Assembly (NCBI RefSeq): GCF_002028425.1
Contig: NZ_CP020042.1
Location: forward strand, 4,439,560 to 4,503,559
Length of the DNA: 64,000 nucleotides
Source: Streptomyces katrae
GTDB taxonomy: Bacteria; Actinomycetota; Actinomycetes; Streptomycetales; Streptomycetaceae
Direction of reading: 5' to 3'
Shown here: piece by piece, positions 51,523 through 60,037 of the stretch
Numbering within the stretch: position 1 is the first letter of the stretch
How the letters are laid out: each line of letters begins with the position of its first letter
Program-made: the position numbers and the translations under genes
The notes under the pieces: model-generated
Seen by the model: only the letters and a program-made list of their open reading frames with translations
What the model was told of the DNA's origin: nothing
Database searches by the model: none

Positions 51523-52617
51523 TCAGACGCCGGCGGTCGGCACGCGTCCGCCCGTCACCACCGGGCGGACGTGCGTCAGCAGCAGTTCCAGGAAGCGGTC
51601 CGGGCGGCGCAGTGCCGCGAAGTGGCTCGCGTCCTCGATCAGCGCGAAGGCCTTCACCGGTGCCTCCACCGCGTCGAAGTAGGCCCGGGCGCGGGCCGCC
51701 GGGGTGATCACGTCCAGGGCGCCCTGGAAGACGAAGAACGGCACCTCGAAGCGGGTCCCCTCGGCCCAGTCGTCGAAGCCGTGCGTGCCCGCCGTGACGG
51801 GCTGCGAGAAGCCCTGTCCCTTGAAGTAGGCGGCGATCCGGCCGGGGGAGTACAGCGGCGAGAGCCACATGGAGCCGAGGATCACCTTCTTCACGGTGTC
51901 GAGGGTGAGCGGGTCGCTGCCGGCGCACCGCTTGTCGTACGAGGACCGCTGCGCCGGGGTCCAGCGGCGCGGGTCCGGTCCCATCGCCTCGATCTCCGCC
52001 GCGTCCTTCTTCTTCCCGGCCGCCCGCAGCCGCTCCAGCGTGGCGTCGTAGGCGGAGGTGTCCCGCCCGGGCTCCAGGACGTTCTGGTCGGTGCCGACGT
52101 ACGCCGAGAACAGCTCGGGGTGGCTGCGGGCCAGCCGGAGCCCGAACACGGTGCCGAAGGAGCTCGGCAGCAGCACCACCCGGTCGACGCCGAGGCGCTC
52201 CCGGACGTGGTGGACGACCTCCAGCGCGTCCGCGTACAGCCGCTCGAAGGACGGCTCGCCGCCCTGGCCCGAGGGGCCGCCGTGGGCGAAGGTCAGCCCG
52301 CTGCCGCGCATGTCCCAGCGGACCAGCGTGAAGTGCTCCTCCCAGGCCCGGGTGCGGGCCCCGTAGGGAGAGTTGGCCGCGCCGGGGCCGCCGTGGAGCT
52401 CCAGCAGCACCGGGTTGGCGCGGTCCTCGCCGCGCACCGAGATCCACTGGTCGATCCCGCCGATGCGGACGAAGCCCTGCTCGTCGATGCCGTTCGGCGT
52501 GTCGATGCGCATCAGGCGGGCGTTCGCGGACCGGCGTACGGCGCGGTGGGTGAAGAGGCCGGCGGCGGGAGCGGCGAGCGCGGCGGCGGTGACGGCGGTG
52601 GTGATGATCCCGAGCAT
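51523..52617 (-). CDS. alpha/beta hydrolase, prolyl aminopeptidase-like
   Basis: 364 aa, ATG at 52617 with GGGGGAAAC. N-terminal hydrophobic segment (TTAVTAAALAAPAAGLF) may be a membrane anchor or signal. Hydrolase domain: VLLELHGGPGAANSPYGAR (HGGPG oxyanion motif of proline iminopeptidases), RWDMRGSGLT, nucleophile LLPSSFGTVFGLRLA (SxSFG instead of GxSxG) and the catalytic His in EDASHFAA. Its Asp is in FQGALDVITP. The family covers aminopeptidases and epoxide or haloalkane-type hydrolases. Function uncertain. Confidence 0.8.
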   Translation of the reverse strand: MLGIITTAVTAAALAAPAAGLFTHRAVRRSANARLMRIDTPNGIDEQGFVRIGGIDQWISVRGEDRANPVLLELHGGPGAANSPYGARTRAWEEHFTLVRWDMRGSGLTFAHGGPSGQGGEPSFERLYADALEVVHHVRERLGVDRVVLLPSSFGTVFGLRLARSHPELFSAYVGTDQNVLEPGRDTSAYDATLERLRAAGKKKDAAEIEAMGPDPRRWTPAQRSSYDKRCAGSDPLTLDTVKKVILGSMWLSPLYSPGRIAAYFKGQGFSQPVTAGTHGFDDWAEGTRFEVPFFVFQGALDVITPAARARAYFDAVEAPVKAFALIEDASHFAALRRPDRFLELLLTHVRPVVTGGRVPTAGV

Positions 52618-52815
52618 TACTGTTTCCCCCAGACGCTGTTTTGCTGACGAGGGGGAGACTACGGCAACGGCGCGGTTTGTAAAGGGGTTTGACGCGTCGG
52701 GGCCCGGCCGGCCCCAAGGGCCGCGATCCCGCCATCCCAGCGGCGCGCGAGGGCCGGACCTTGCACCCCGGGCCGTTGCCGGGGCATGCTTCGCCAGGGC
52801 AAAGCGGGAGGGATC

Positions 52816-53670
52816 ATGGCGGTGGACAAGCGGTCCGTGGTGACGGCGGTGCTGTGTGCCGTGGCGGCACTGGGCGCCTCGGCGGCGGTCGCCGAACTCG
52901 TCCCGCCGCCCGAGGCGACCGCCCCCGTGCACGCCAAGTCGGCCGCCGCGCCCTCCGGCTCACCGAACGCCTCTTCGCGCCCGCAAGCGTCGAAGCCACA
53001 GCTGGGCAAGCCCCGCCAGACCCCCGCCGCGCCCGCCGCGCCCAACCAGGCCAAGGCCGCCGCCTTCACCGGGGCCCTGTTCACCGGCAGCCTGGACGGC
53101 GACCACTTCTGCACCGCGACGGTGGTCCGCAGCCCCGGCAAGAACATGCTCGTCACCGCCGGGCACTGCCTCCTGGAAGGGCAGCAGTCCCGCGACGGGG
53201 GCGCCGTCTTCGCACCCGGGTACACGAACGGCGTCGCTCCGTACGGGGTCTGGAAGATAGAGCAGGTCTTCGAGGACAAGCGCTGGGCCGACGACACGGA
53301 CGACGACTACGACCTCGCCTTCGCCCGCCTCGCCCCCGACGACAAGGGCCGCAACATCGAGGACCTCACCGGCGGCGCCGCCCTCGACACCAGCGGCCGC
53401 GCGGGCGAGGAGGTCACGGTGACGGGCTACCCCGCCGACCGCAAGGTCCCCCGCACCTGCACGGCGGTCTCCGTACGCACCAGCGAGCGCGAGCAGCGCT
53501 TCGACTGCGCCGACTTCCCGGGCGGAACCAGCGGCAGCGCCTGGCTCGGCCGCGACGGCAAGATCATCGGCATCCTGACGGGCGGCGACACGGACGACGT
53601 CTCCACGAGCACCATCCTCGGCGACTACGCCGCCCAGCTGTACGCAAAGGCCACCGCGCCCCAGCGGTGA
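52816..53670 (+). CDS. secreted trypsin-like serine protease
   Basis: 284 aa, ATG at 52816 with GGGAGGG. Signal peptide (VTAVLCAVAALGASAAVA), Ala/Pro/Lys-rich propeptide-like segment (~30-82), then a V8/trypsin-like protease: HFCTATVV, catalytic His LVTAGHC, Asp in DDDYDLAFARL, and Ser in FPGGTSGSAWLG (GTSGS). Cysteines flank the core (FCTATV, GHC, RTC, FDCADF). Secreted peptidase of the Streptomyces type. A repetitive gap follows. Confidence 0.88.
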   Translation: MAVDKRSVVTAVLCAVAALGASAAVAELVPPPEATAPVHAKSAAAPSGSPNASSRPQASKPQLGKPRQTPAAPAAPNQAKAAAFTGALFTGSLDGDHFCTATVVRSPGKNMLVTAGHCLLEGQQSRDGGAVFAPGYTNGVAPYGVWKIEQVFEDKRWADDTDDDYDLAFARLAPDDKGRNIEDLTGGAALDTSGRAGEEVTVTGYPADRKVPRTCTAVSVRTSEREQRFDCADFPGGTSGSAWLGRDGKIIGILTGGDTDDVSTSTILGDYAAQLYAKATAPQR

Positions 53671-53760
53671 CGGGTCCGCGGGGCGGCGGGGTGCCGGGGG
53701 GCGGGGTAGCCGGGCGGTCCCGGCCGGCCTCCGGGCGGCCCCGGTGGGCCTCCGGGCGGC

Positions 53761-54015
53761 CCCGGCTGGTCCCGGGGCGTCCCCGTCGGCCCCAGAGCGT
53801 CCCGGGCGGTCCAGGCTGGTTCCGGGGCGTCCCGGGGCGTCCCGGGTGATGCCGCCAATTCCGGGGCGGTTCCGGCTGGTCCCGGCCGGCCTCCGGGCGG
53901 TCCCGGCTGGTCCCGGGGCGTCCCCGTCGGCCCCAGAGCGTCCCGGGCGGTCCCGGCTGGTCCCGGGGCGTCCCGGGTGATGCCGCCAATTCCGGGGCGG
54001 TTCCGGCTGGTCCCG
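53761..54015. repeat. tandem duplication of ~115-bp GC-rich unit
   Basis: The gap 53671-54191 contains no convincing gene. The unit CCCGGCTGGTCCCGGGGCGTCCCCGTCGGCCC... through ATGCCGCCAATTCCGGGGCGGTT is present at 53761-53884 and again at 53902-54015; the first copy carries an extra CGTCCCGGGG. Internal short GTCCCGG units repeat too. Slippage-type expansion between a protease gene and a secreted-protein gene. Confidence 0.8.
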
Positions 54016-54191
54016 GGCCGATCCCCGGGTGACCTCGGCCGCCCCCAGGCATCCCCGGCCGGCCCCGGCCGGCGCACCCGTCCTCCCTCGGGCGGGGGAG
54101 GGCGCCTCCCTCCCGGGCGCGATGTCCGGCGGGTGGTTTCCGGCCAGGATCGGGGGCGACCCGACCGCCGCTCCCGGAGGAGACCACCGCC

Positions 54192-54923
54192 ATGCACCGC
54201 ACGCTCCTGCTGCGCCTCGCCGCACCCCTCGCCCTCGCCGCCGCCCTCACCGCCACGGCCTGCCTCCCGGCCTCGGCGACGGAGGCGCCCCCGGCGACGG
54301 GGACGTCCTCGGTGGCGGAGGCGTACTCGGCCGTCCCCGCCGGACCGGGCGTGCCCGCCGGACTTGGCGCCCCCGTCGGCCAGGGCGTCCGCGTCGGGCT
54401 GGCCGTTTCCGCCGGCTCGGGCGTCCCCGCCGGACCGGCCGTCCCCGCAGTGGGTGGGATCAGCGGGTGGGCGCGGATGGCCTACGGCGACCCCCGCGAC
54501 GACGTCCAGATCTCCGTCGACGCCCACGGCCTGTTCGCCCCGGCGGGTTCCCCCACCGCCACCCGCTCCTGGGGGGTCTTCCGCATCCAGCACTACTCGC
54601 CCGCCAAGGACGGTCAGCCCGCGAACTTCAACTGGGGGGACTTCGTCGTCGACTGCCTGAGGGTGGACGGCACGGAGGTGTCCGTGACGGGCCGGATCGT
54701 CGACGCCGGCCCGGCGTGGGAGCCGTTCCTGAACCGCAGGCCCCTGCCGGCCCGCATGGGCCTCAGCTTCCACGTCCCCGGCCCGGGCGGCCGGCCCGAC
54801 GAGGCGCGCGTCGGCCTCACGCCCCCGGCCGAGGAGGGCACCCCGGACATCCCGAAGTGCTCGACCCGGCCCGCCGACTCGGCCCTGGCGGCGGGCGGCT
54901 ACCGGCTCCGACCCGGGCTCTAG
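54192..54923 (+). CDS. secreted hypothetical protein
   Basis: 243 aa, ATG at 54192. Signal peptide (RLAAPLALAAALTATACLPASA), a repetitive Val/Pro/Gly linker (PAGPGVPAGLGAPVGQG-type units, ~45-92), then a beta-rich domain (ARMAYGDPRDDVQISVDAHGLF, WGVFRIQHYSPAKDGQPANFNWGDFVVDCLRVDGTEVSVTGRI, GLSFHVPGPGGRPDEARVGL), with paired Cys and an acidic PDIPKCSTRP tail. The linker echoes the neighbouring DNA repeats. Function unknown; the fold resembles small secreted beta-sandwich proteins. Confidence 0.65.
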   Translation: MHRTLLLRLAAPLALAAALTATACLPASATEAPPATGTSSVAEAYSAVPAGPGVPAGLGAPVGQGVRVGLAVSAGSGVPAGPAVPAVGGISGWARMAYGDPRDDVQISVDAHGLFAPAGSPTATRSWGVFRIQHYSPAKDGQPANFNWGDFVVDCLRVDGTEVSVTGRIVDAGPAWEPFLNRRPLPARMGLSFHVPGPGGRPDEARVGLTPPAEEGTPDIPKCSTRPADSALAAGGYRLRPGL

Positions 54924-54932
54924 TATGGGAAC

Positions 54933-55571
54933 GTGCATTCGAATCCCGACGCCGGGCCGGCGGCTCCGGGGCCTCCGGCCCCGGGGGAGCGCCCGCCCCT
55001 CACTCCCGCCCTCACCGGTGACGAACTCGCCCGCTGGTACTGGACGCTGGCCGAGCTGACCGACCTGGCCCGGCGGCTCGGCGTACCCCGCGGCGGCGGT
55101 AAGGCCGCGCTCGGGGAACGGCTGCGGGCCGTGCTCGACGGCAAGCCGCTCCCCACCGCCGCCGCCCGCCGGCCCGCGGCCGTCCGGCAGCTGTCCGCGC
55201 CGGTGGACGGGGACTCCGTCATCCCCGAGGGGCAGCGCTGCAGCCAGGTGCTGCGGGAGTACTTCCGGCGGGAGACCGGGCCGGGGTTCCACTTCGACGG
55301 GTACATGCGCGCCTACATCGCGGAGAACCCGGGCCGCACCCTGGCCGAAGCGGTCGCCCACTGGCACGCCACCCGGGCGGCGGCGGCCGGACCCCAGGAG
55401 ATCGGCGCCCAGTTCGAGTTCAACCGCTTCCTGCGCGCCTGGCACGCGGACCATCCGGGCGGCACGAGGGACGAGGCCCTGGCGGCCTGGCACACCCACC
55501 GCTCCGCCCCGCGGAAACCGCCGGGGTCGGGCGGGTCCGCGGGGGCCATCGGCACCGCCCGTTCCGTCTGA
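54933..55571 (+). CDS. DUF6434/SAP-like domain protein
   Basis: 212 aa, GTG at 54933. N-terminal SAP-like helix-extended loop-helix (LAELTDLARRLGVPRGGGKAALGERLRAVLDG), then PVDGDSVIPEGQRCSQVLREYFRRETGPGFHFDGYMRAYI (DUF6434-type), and a repeated helical motif AEAVAHWHATRAA / DEALAAWHTHRSA. Probably a nucleic acid-associated protein of unknown role. It is nine bases after the previous gene, and upstream of the ABC-F gene. Confidence 0.65.
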   Translation: MHSNPDAGPAAPGPPAPGERPPLTPALTGDELARWYWTLAELTDLARRLGVPRGGGKAALGERLRAVLDGKPLPTAAARRPAAVRQLSAPVDGDSVIPEGQRCSQVLREYFRRETGPGFHFDGYMRAYIAENPGRTLAEAVAHWHATRAAAAGPQEIGAQFEFNRFLRAWHADHPGGTRDEALAAWHTHRSAPRKPPGSGGSAGAIGTARSV

Positions 55572-55614
55572 AAATGCGTTGAGCCGTCCCCGCGGTGCGG
55601 CCGAGTATCGGGCC

Positions 55615-57234
55615 ATGGGACATCTCGAAGCCTCGCACCTGGAGTACTACCTGCCCGACGGGAGGGTGCTGCTCGGCGACGCCTCGTTCAGAGTGGGCGA
55701 GGGGTCGGTGGCCGCGCTGGTCGGCGCCAACGGTGCGGGCAAGACCACGCTGCTGCGGCTGCTCTCGGGGGAGTTGCAGCCGCACGGCGGGACCGTCACC
55801 TCCAGCGGCGGCATCGGGGTCATGCACCAGTTCGTCGGCTCGGTGCGTGACGACCGCACGGTCCGCGACCTGCTGGTCTCGGTGTCGCAGCCGCGGATCC
55901 GGCAGGCCGCGGCCGCCGTGGACGCGGCCGAGCACCTGATCATGACGGTCGACGACGAGGCCGCGCAGCTGGCCTACGCCCAGGCGCTCAGCGACTGGGC
56001 CGAGGCCCGCGGGTACGAGGCCGAGACCGTCTGGGACATGTGCACGATGGCGGCCCTCGGCATGCCGTACGACCGGGCCCAGTTCCGGGAGGTGCGAACG
56101 CTGTCCGGCGGCGAGCAGAAACGGCTCGTGCTGGAAGCGCTGCTGCGCGGCCCGGACGAGGTGCTGCTGCTGGACGAGCCGGACAACTACCTCGACGTGC
56201 CCGGCAAGCGCTGGCTGGAGGAGCGGCTGCGGGAGACCCGCAAGACGGTGCTGTTCATCTCCCACGACCGGGAACTGCTGGCGCGGGCCGCGCAGCGCAT
56301 CGTGGCGGTGGAACCCGGTCCCGCCGGCTCCGACGTGTGGGTGCACGGCGCGGGCTTCGGGACCTTCCACGCGGCACGGGAGGAGCGTTTCGCACGCTTC
56401 GACGAACTGCGGCGCCGCTGGGACGAGAAGCGGGCGCAGCTGAAACGGCTCGTGCAGGACCTGCGGCAGTACGCCGCCCGCAGCGACGAGATGGCCTCGC
56501 GCTACCAGGCGGCCAAGACCCGGCTGCGCAAGTTCGAGGAGATCGGCCCGCCGCCGGAGCCGCCGCGCAAGCAGGAGATCCGGATGCGCCTGCAGGGCGG
56601 CCGCACCGGCGTACGGGCCGTGGTCTGCGAGGAGCTGGAGCTGACCGGGCTGATGAAGCCGTTCTCGCTGGAGGTCTTCTACGGGGAGCGCGTCGCGGTC
56701 CTCGGCTCGAACGGCTCCGGCAAGTCGCACTTCCTGCGGCTCCTGGCGGGTGAGGACGTCCGGCACACGGGTGCGTGGAAGCTGGGCGCACGCGTGGTGC
56801 CGGGCCACTTCGCCCAGACGCACGCCCATCCCGAGCTGGTGGGACGCACCCTGGTGGACATCCTGTGGACCGAGCACGCCAAGGACCGGGGCGGGGCGAT
56901 GTCGGCGCTGCGGCGGTACGAGCTGGAACGCCAGGGGGACCAGCCCTTCGACAAGCTGTCGGGCGGACAGCAGGCACGCTTCCAGATCCTGCTGCTGGAG
57001 CTGGCGGGGACCACCGCGCTGTTCCTCGACGAGCCGACGGACAACCTCGACCTGGAGTCCGCGGAGGCCCTGCAGGAGGGCCTGGAGGCGTACGAGGGCA
57101 CGGTGCTGGCGGTGACGCACGACCGCTGGTTCGCCCGCTCCTTCGACCGCTACCTGGTGTTCGGCTCGGACGGGGTCGTCCGGGAGACCGCGGAACCGGT
57201 GTGGGACGAGCGGCGGGTCGAACGGGTGCGCTGA
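55615..57234 (+). CDS. ABC-F family ATPase
   Basis: 539 aa, ATG at 55615. Two ABC domains without membrane segments: Walker A GANGAGKTT, signature LSGGEQKR, Walker B VLLLDEPDNYLD; second GSNGSGKSH, LSGGQQARF, ALFLDEPTDNLD, with the H-loops SHDRE and THDRW. The interdomain linker (~260-325) is charged and helical (FARFDELRRRWDEKRAQLKRLVQDLRQYA). ABC-F proteins act on the ribosome, in translation regulation or antibiotic protection; this subtype (short linker, DEPDNYLD first site) is widespread in Streptomyces. Confidence 0.92.
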   Translation: MGHLEASHLEYYLPDGRVLLGDASFRVGEGSVAALVGANGAGKTTLLRLLSGELQPHGGTVTSSGGIGVMHQFVGSVRDDRTVRDLLVSVSQPRIRQAAAAVDAAEHLIMTVDDEAAQLAYAQALSDWAEARGYEAETVWDMCTMAALGMPYDRAQFREVRTLSGGEQKRLVLEALLRGPDEVLLLDEPDNYLDVPGKRWLEERLRETRKTVLFISHDRELLARAAQRIVAVEPGPAGSDVWVHGAGFGTFHAAREERFARFDELRRRWDEKRAQLKRLVQDLRQYAARSDEMASRYQAAKTRLRKFEEIGPPPEPPRKQEIRMRLQGGRTGVRAVVCEELELTGLMKPFSLEVFYGERVAVLGSNGSGKSHFLRLLAGEDVRHTGAWKLGARVVPGHFAQTHAHPELVGRTLVDILWTEHAKDRGGAMSALRRYELERQGDQPFDKLSGGQQARFQILLLELAGTTALFLDEPTDNLDLESAEALQEGLEAYEGTVLAVTHDRWFARSFDRYLVFGSDGVVRETAEPVWDERRVERVR

Positions 57235-57264
57235 GGCCGGGCGGTGGAGGGCCGGCCGGCGGGG

Positions 57265-57708
57265 CTAGGTGACGAGGCCGAAGTGGACCGGTTCGGCCTG
57301 GGTGCCGGCGAGGAGGTCCGGCAGGCGCGGGGGCCAGAGGGGCTCGCCGAGGGTGGCGAGGCGCTCCGGTGAGAGCCACTGCCAGTGGATGCCGGGGTCC
57401 TCGAGGACGGGCTCCCGGCGGGGGCCGGTGGTGACGTAGATGTGCTCGTGCTGCCGGACGGGGATGCCCTCGTGGGTGAAGTCGTGCTCCCAGGTGCACA
57501 GCAGCCGCTGCGGCTCCAGGTCGGTCCACCCGGTCTCCTCGCGCAACTCCCGCCGCACGCACTCCTCGGGGGTCTCGCCAGGATCCATACCGCCGCCCGG
57601 CGGCAGCCAGTGGATGCCGACTTCGACGTTGTTCTCCCGGAACAGGAACACCGACCCGCTGGGGGAGAGGACGACAATGCGCGCTGCCTGACGCGGAGTT
57701 CTCATCAT
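57265..57708 (-). CDS. NUDIX hydrolase
   Basis: 147 aa, ATG at 57708. The Nudix box is complete: GGGMDPGETPEECVRRELREETGW (Gx5Ex7REUxEExGU) at residues ~38-61. Preceding PRQAARIVVLSPSGSVFLFREN and following HEHIYVTTGPRREPVLEDPGIHWQWLSPERL match the 8-oxo-dGTP/NADH-like Nudix fold. Substrate unknown; typical house-cleaning pyrophosphohydrolase. It converges with the ABC-F gene. Upstream begins the large inverted repeat. Confidence 0.93.
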   Translation of the reverse strand: MMRTPRQAARIVVLSPSGSVFLFRENNVEVGIHWLPPGGGMDPGETPEECVRRELREETGWTDLEPQRLLCTWEHDFTHEGIPVRQHEHIYVTTGPRREPVLEDPGIHWQWLSPERLATLGEPLWPPRLPDLLAGTQAEPVHFGLVT

Positions 57709-57773
57709 CGCAGGGTACGGCGGCGGGGCCGGGGGTGGGAGGGGTGGGACGGTGGCTGCGGCTGGAGGGCGGT

Positions 57774-58363
57774 GGCTGCGGCTGGGGGTGGGCGGTGCCC
57801 CTTCGCCGGGGTCGGTGGGGTGTCGGGGGCTTCCCGCCAGTCCACTGTCCTTTCGTGCCGGTCCGGCCTGTCAAGGGCGCTCCTTCGTCGCGTCGCTCCG
57901 CGATCGCCTGCGGCGACCCTTGACAGACCGGCCCGTCCCGAAATGCCAAAGACTGTCGGAAAGCCCCCGAAGGAACGGCATGGTCCAACCTCAAGATCTG
58001 CGACACGGTCCGGAAATGCGACGGCCCGTTCCGCCCGGCAGACCGGCCATCCGGCCCAGCTGCGAAGCCGTCCCCCCGGCCGGGCAGACGGCCGCCCCAG
58101 ATCGCTACGCGCTCCTCCGGTTCCAGCGTCCGCCCGCCGTCCAGGGCTGATCCCCGCACCTCATGCCAATGAGGACGTCATCGGGGCCGGTGGGCGCCAC
58201 AGATCGCTACGCGCTCCTCCCGTTTCGGCGTCCGACGGCCGTCCGGGGCCGATACCTGCACCTCATGCCCATCAGGACGTCATCGGGGCCGCCGGACGCC
58301 ACAGATCGCTACGCGCTTCTCGAAGCTCGGCGGCTGGCCGACTTGGTGGGCTGATATCCGCAC
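57774..58363. repeat. ~590-bp inverted repeat, left copy
   Basis: Nearly identical to 60038-60630 in opposite orientation. Contains (a) a 15-bp hairpin arm pair CCGGCCTGTCAAGGG (57863-57877) and CCCTTGACAGACCGG (57917-57931), (b) a conserved stretch around GCCCCCGAAGGAACGGCATG, and (c) three ~102-bp subrepeats, each starting AGATCGCTACGCGCT (58099, 58201, 58303). An apparent frame across it looks like a hypothetical protein but is shared by both orientations and is not treated as a gene. Confidence 0.9.
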
Positions 58364-58439
58364 AAAGGGAGCAGTGGGGGATGGTGGGGACGTCAGGTGG
58401 CGGCAGGATTCCGGTTCTTGCCGGCTGGGGGTGGTCTCG

Positions 58440-58611
58440 GCCTGATCTTGGCTGTAAAGTTCATCTCGAGCTCGCGGCCGGGAAACCGGTGGTGGGACTG
58501 GCGTTGGTGGTCCAAGGAAAGGCACCCCACTTCCTGTGGGGGGATGCAGGTGCAAGGCCTGCCCAGCGCTCGATCAAGGCCCCGGCCTCCTCAGGGAGGT
58601 CGGGGCCTTTT
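58440..58611 (+). ncRNA. candidate small RNA ending in an intrinsic terminator
   Basis: The region between the left repeat and the SDR gene has no plus-strand gene, yet ends in a textbook terminator at 58576-58611 with T-run. Upstream it is rich in potential hairpins (GGCCGGGAAACCGG, GCACCCCACTTCCTGTGGGG, GCAGGTGCAAGGCCTGC) and has TAAAGT at 58455-58460 that could be a -10. No known RNA family was recognised. The 5' end is a guess. Confidence 0.4.
58576..58611 (+). terminator. rho-independent terminator
   Basis: AAGGCCCCGGCCTCC (58576-58590), TCAG loop, GGAGGTCGGGGCCTT (58595-58609) with one G-T wobble, then TTTT overlapping the arm end. T-run direction marks it as acting on a plus-strand transcript. 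Confidence 0.85.
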
Positions 58612-58621
58612 GCTTGCGGTC

Positions 58622-59449
58622 TCAGATGGCGGTGGAGACCGCCGTGTGGCGCCATGCGTCGAGTTCGCGCCGGACCAGGGCGAGCTTCGCCTCGACGCGT
58701 TCGACCGCGTCCGTGCCCAGCTGCAGGCGCAGCGGCGGTTCGGCGACCTCGGTGATGTCGACGATGGCCTTGGCGCCCTTCACGGGGTCGCCGGGCTGGC
58801 GGCCGTCGTTCGTGGCCAGCGCCTCGCGCACCGGACCCGCGCCCACGGCGTAGTCGGGGATGGTGGCGGGTTCGAACCGGATGCTCGAACTGTTGAGGAA
58901 GTCGGTACGGAAGCCGCCCGGTTCGATGATGGTGACGCGGACGCCGAGCGGTGCGAGCTCGCCGTGCAGTGCCTCCGAGATGCCTTCGAGGGCGAACTTC
59001 GACGCGCCGTACAGACCCACCGCAGGAGCGGTGGCGAAGCCGCCCACGGAGCCGATGTTCAGGACGTGCCCGGACCGCTGGGACCGGAGCGTGGGCAGCG
59101 TCGCCCGCAACGTGTTGAGCACGCCGAACACGTTGACGTCGAACAGGTCCCGCGCAGCCTGGTCGGAGGTCTCCTCGATCGCGCCCACGAGCCCGTAGCC
59201 GGCGTTGTTGACCACGACGTCGATCCGCCCGAACTCCGCCAGCCCGGCCTCCACCGCGAGCGCCAACTGCTCCGGTCGGGTCACGTCGGCGCTCACCGCC
59301 AGCAGGCCCTCCGGCTTCTCCGGGTACGCCTTGAGCACGGCCGACGCGTCCCTCGCCGTGGCGATCACGCTGTGTCCTCGCTCCAGCGCCTCCCGGGTGA
59401 TCTCCGCGCCGAGCCCACGCGATGCACCAGTGACGAACCAAACGCTCAT
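58622..59449 (-). CDS. SDR oxidoreductase
   Basis: 275 aa, ATG at 59449 with GGGGGAG. SDR motifs TGASRGLGAEI, NNAGYG, NIGSVGG and catalytic YGASKFALEG (Y.xxx.K), with a C-terminal substrate-binding part. Classical NAD(P)-dependent oxidoreductase; TARDA after strand 2 suggests NADPH. It is divergent from the MerR gene, which in Streptomyces and other bacteria commonly controls the SDR next to it. The pair lies inside the large inverted repeat. No TetR palindrome, so it is outside the catabolic regulon. Confidence 0.92.
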   Translation of the reverse strand: MSVWFVTGASRGLGAEITREALERGHSVIATARDASAVLKAYPEKPEGLLAVSADVTRPEQLALAVEAGLAEFGRIDVVVNNAGYGLVGAIEETSDQAARDLFDVNVFGVLNTLRATLPTLRSQRSGHVLNIGSVGGFATAPAVGLYGASKFALEGISEALHGELAPLGVRVTIIEPGGFRTDFLNSSSIRFEPATIPDYAVGAGPVREALATNDGRQPGDPVKGAKAIVDITEVAEPPLRLQLGTDAVERVEAKLALVRRELDAWRHTAVSTAI

Positions 59450-59500
59450 GTTCTCCCCCAATTCCGATCGTCCGACTGGCCGACGAGTCGACGGTAGAAG

Positions 59501-59516
59501 CTAGAGTCGGGTCTAG
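59501..59516. promoter_or_regulatory. candidate MerR operator
   Basis: CTAGA GTCGGG TCTAG: perfect 5-bp arms around 6 bases, in the divergent SDR/MerR gap, ~27 bases before the MerR start. Confidence 0.5.
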
Positions 59517-59543
59517 ATCAATAAGCACGTGACCGGAGTCACT

Positions 59544-59972
59544 ATGGACCTGAGCATCGGCGAGGTGGCGAAGCGCAGCGGGCTGAGCGTCCACGCGCTG
59601 CGGTTCTACGAGCGGGAGGGCCTGTTCGCCAACCCGGTGCGCCGCCTGTCCAACGGCCGTCGGATCTACCACGAGGAAGACGTGGAGTGGCTGGCGATCT
59701 GCACCAAGCTCCGCTCCTCCGGCATGTCGCTGGCCGCGATCCGGGAGTACGTCGAGCTGGCCCGCCAGGGCGCGGGCAACGAACGCGACCGCCTCGATCT
59801 GCTGCGCCGGCACGAGGAGCACGTCCAGGAGCAGATCCGGGAGTTGCAAGAAGCCCTGGACGTGGTGCGCTACAAGGTACGGATCTACGAGGAACACCTC
59901 GCCCGCGGCGAGGCGGACCAGCTCTGGAACCCCACCCACCACCCCTCGGACCGCACGTCCGTCGGCCGCTGA
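59544..59972 (+). CDS. MerR-family regulator
   Basis: 142 aa, ATG at 59544 (GTG at 59529 possible) with GGAG about six bases upstream. MerR DNA-binding domain LSIGEVAKRSGLSVHALRFYEREGLFANPVRR...GRRIYHEEDVEWL and a long dimerisation helix (HEEHVQEQIRELQEALDVVRYKVRIYEEHLA). No metal-binding Cys cluster, so probably a small-molecule-sensing or SDR-linked regulator. Divergent from the SDR gene with a short palindrome between them. Confidence 0.93.
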   Translation: MDLSIGEVAKRSGLSVHALRFYEREGLFANPVRRLSNGRRIYHEEDVEWLAICTKLRSSGMSLAAIREYVELARQGAGNERDRLDLLRRHEEHVQEQIRELQEALDVVRYKVRIYEEHLARGEADQLWNPTHHPSDRTSVGR

Positions 59973-60037
59973 CCTTCGAGCAGCCCGTGGCGTTCTGCCG
60001 CCCCTGGCGGCCCCGATGACGTCCTGATGGGCATCGG

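Noticed and set aside
46781..52735. Single 1984-aa minus-strand frame running from afsR upstream
   Set aside because: The extra upstream part is antisense to the amidohydrolase gene and lacks domains; AfsR starts at 50056 with a good ribosome site and the known MDGGP beginning.
57752..58150. Plus-strand frame in the left inverted repeat resembling a hypothetical protein (and its inverted twin at 60253-60609)
   Set aside because: The frame exists only because the repeat is conserved as DNA. No ribosome site or domain, and the subrepeats are nucleotide-level units, so it is treated as repeat, not gene.
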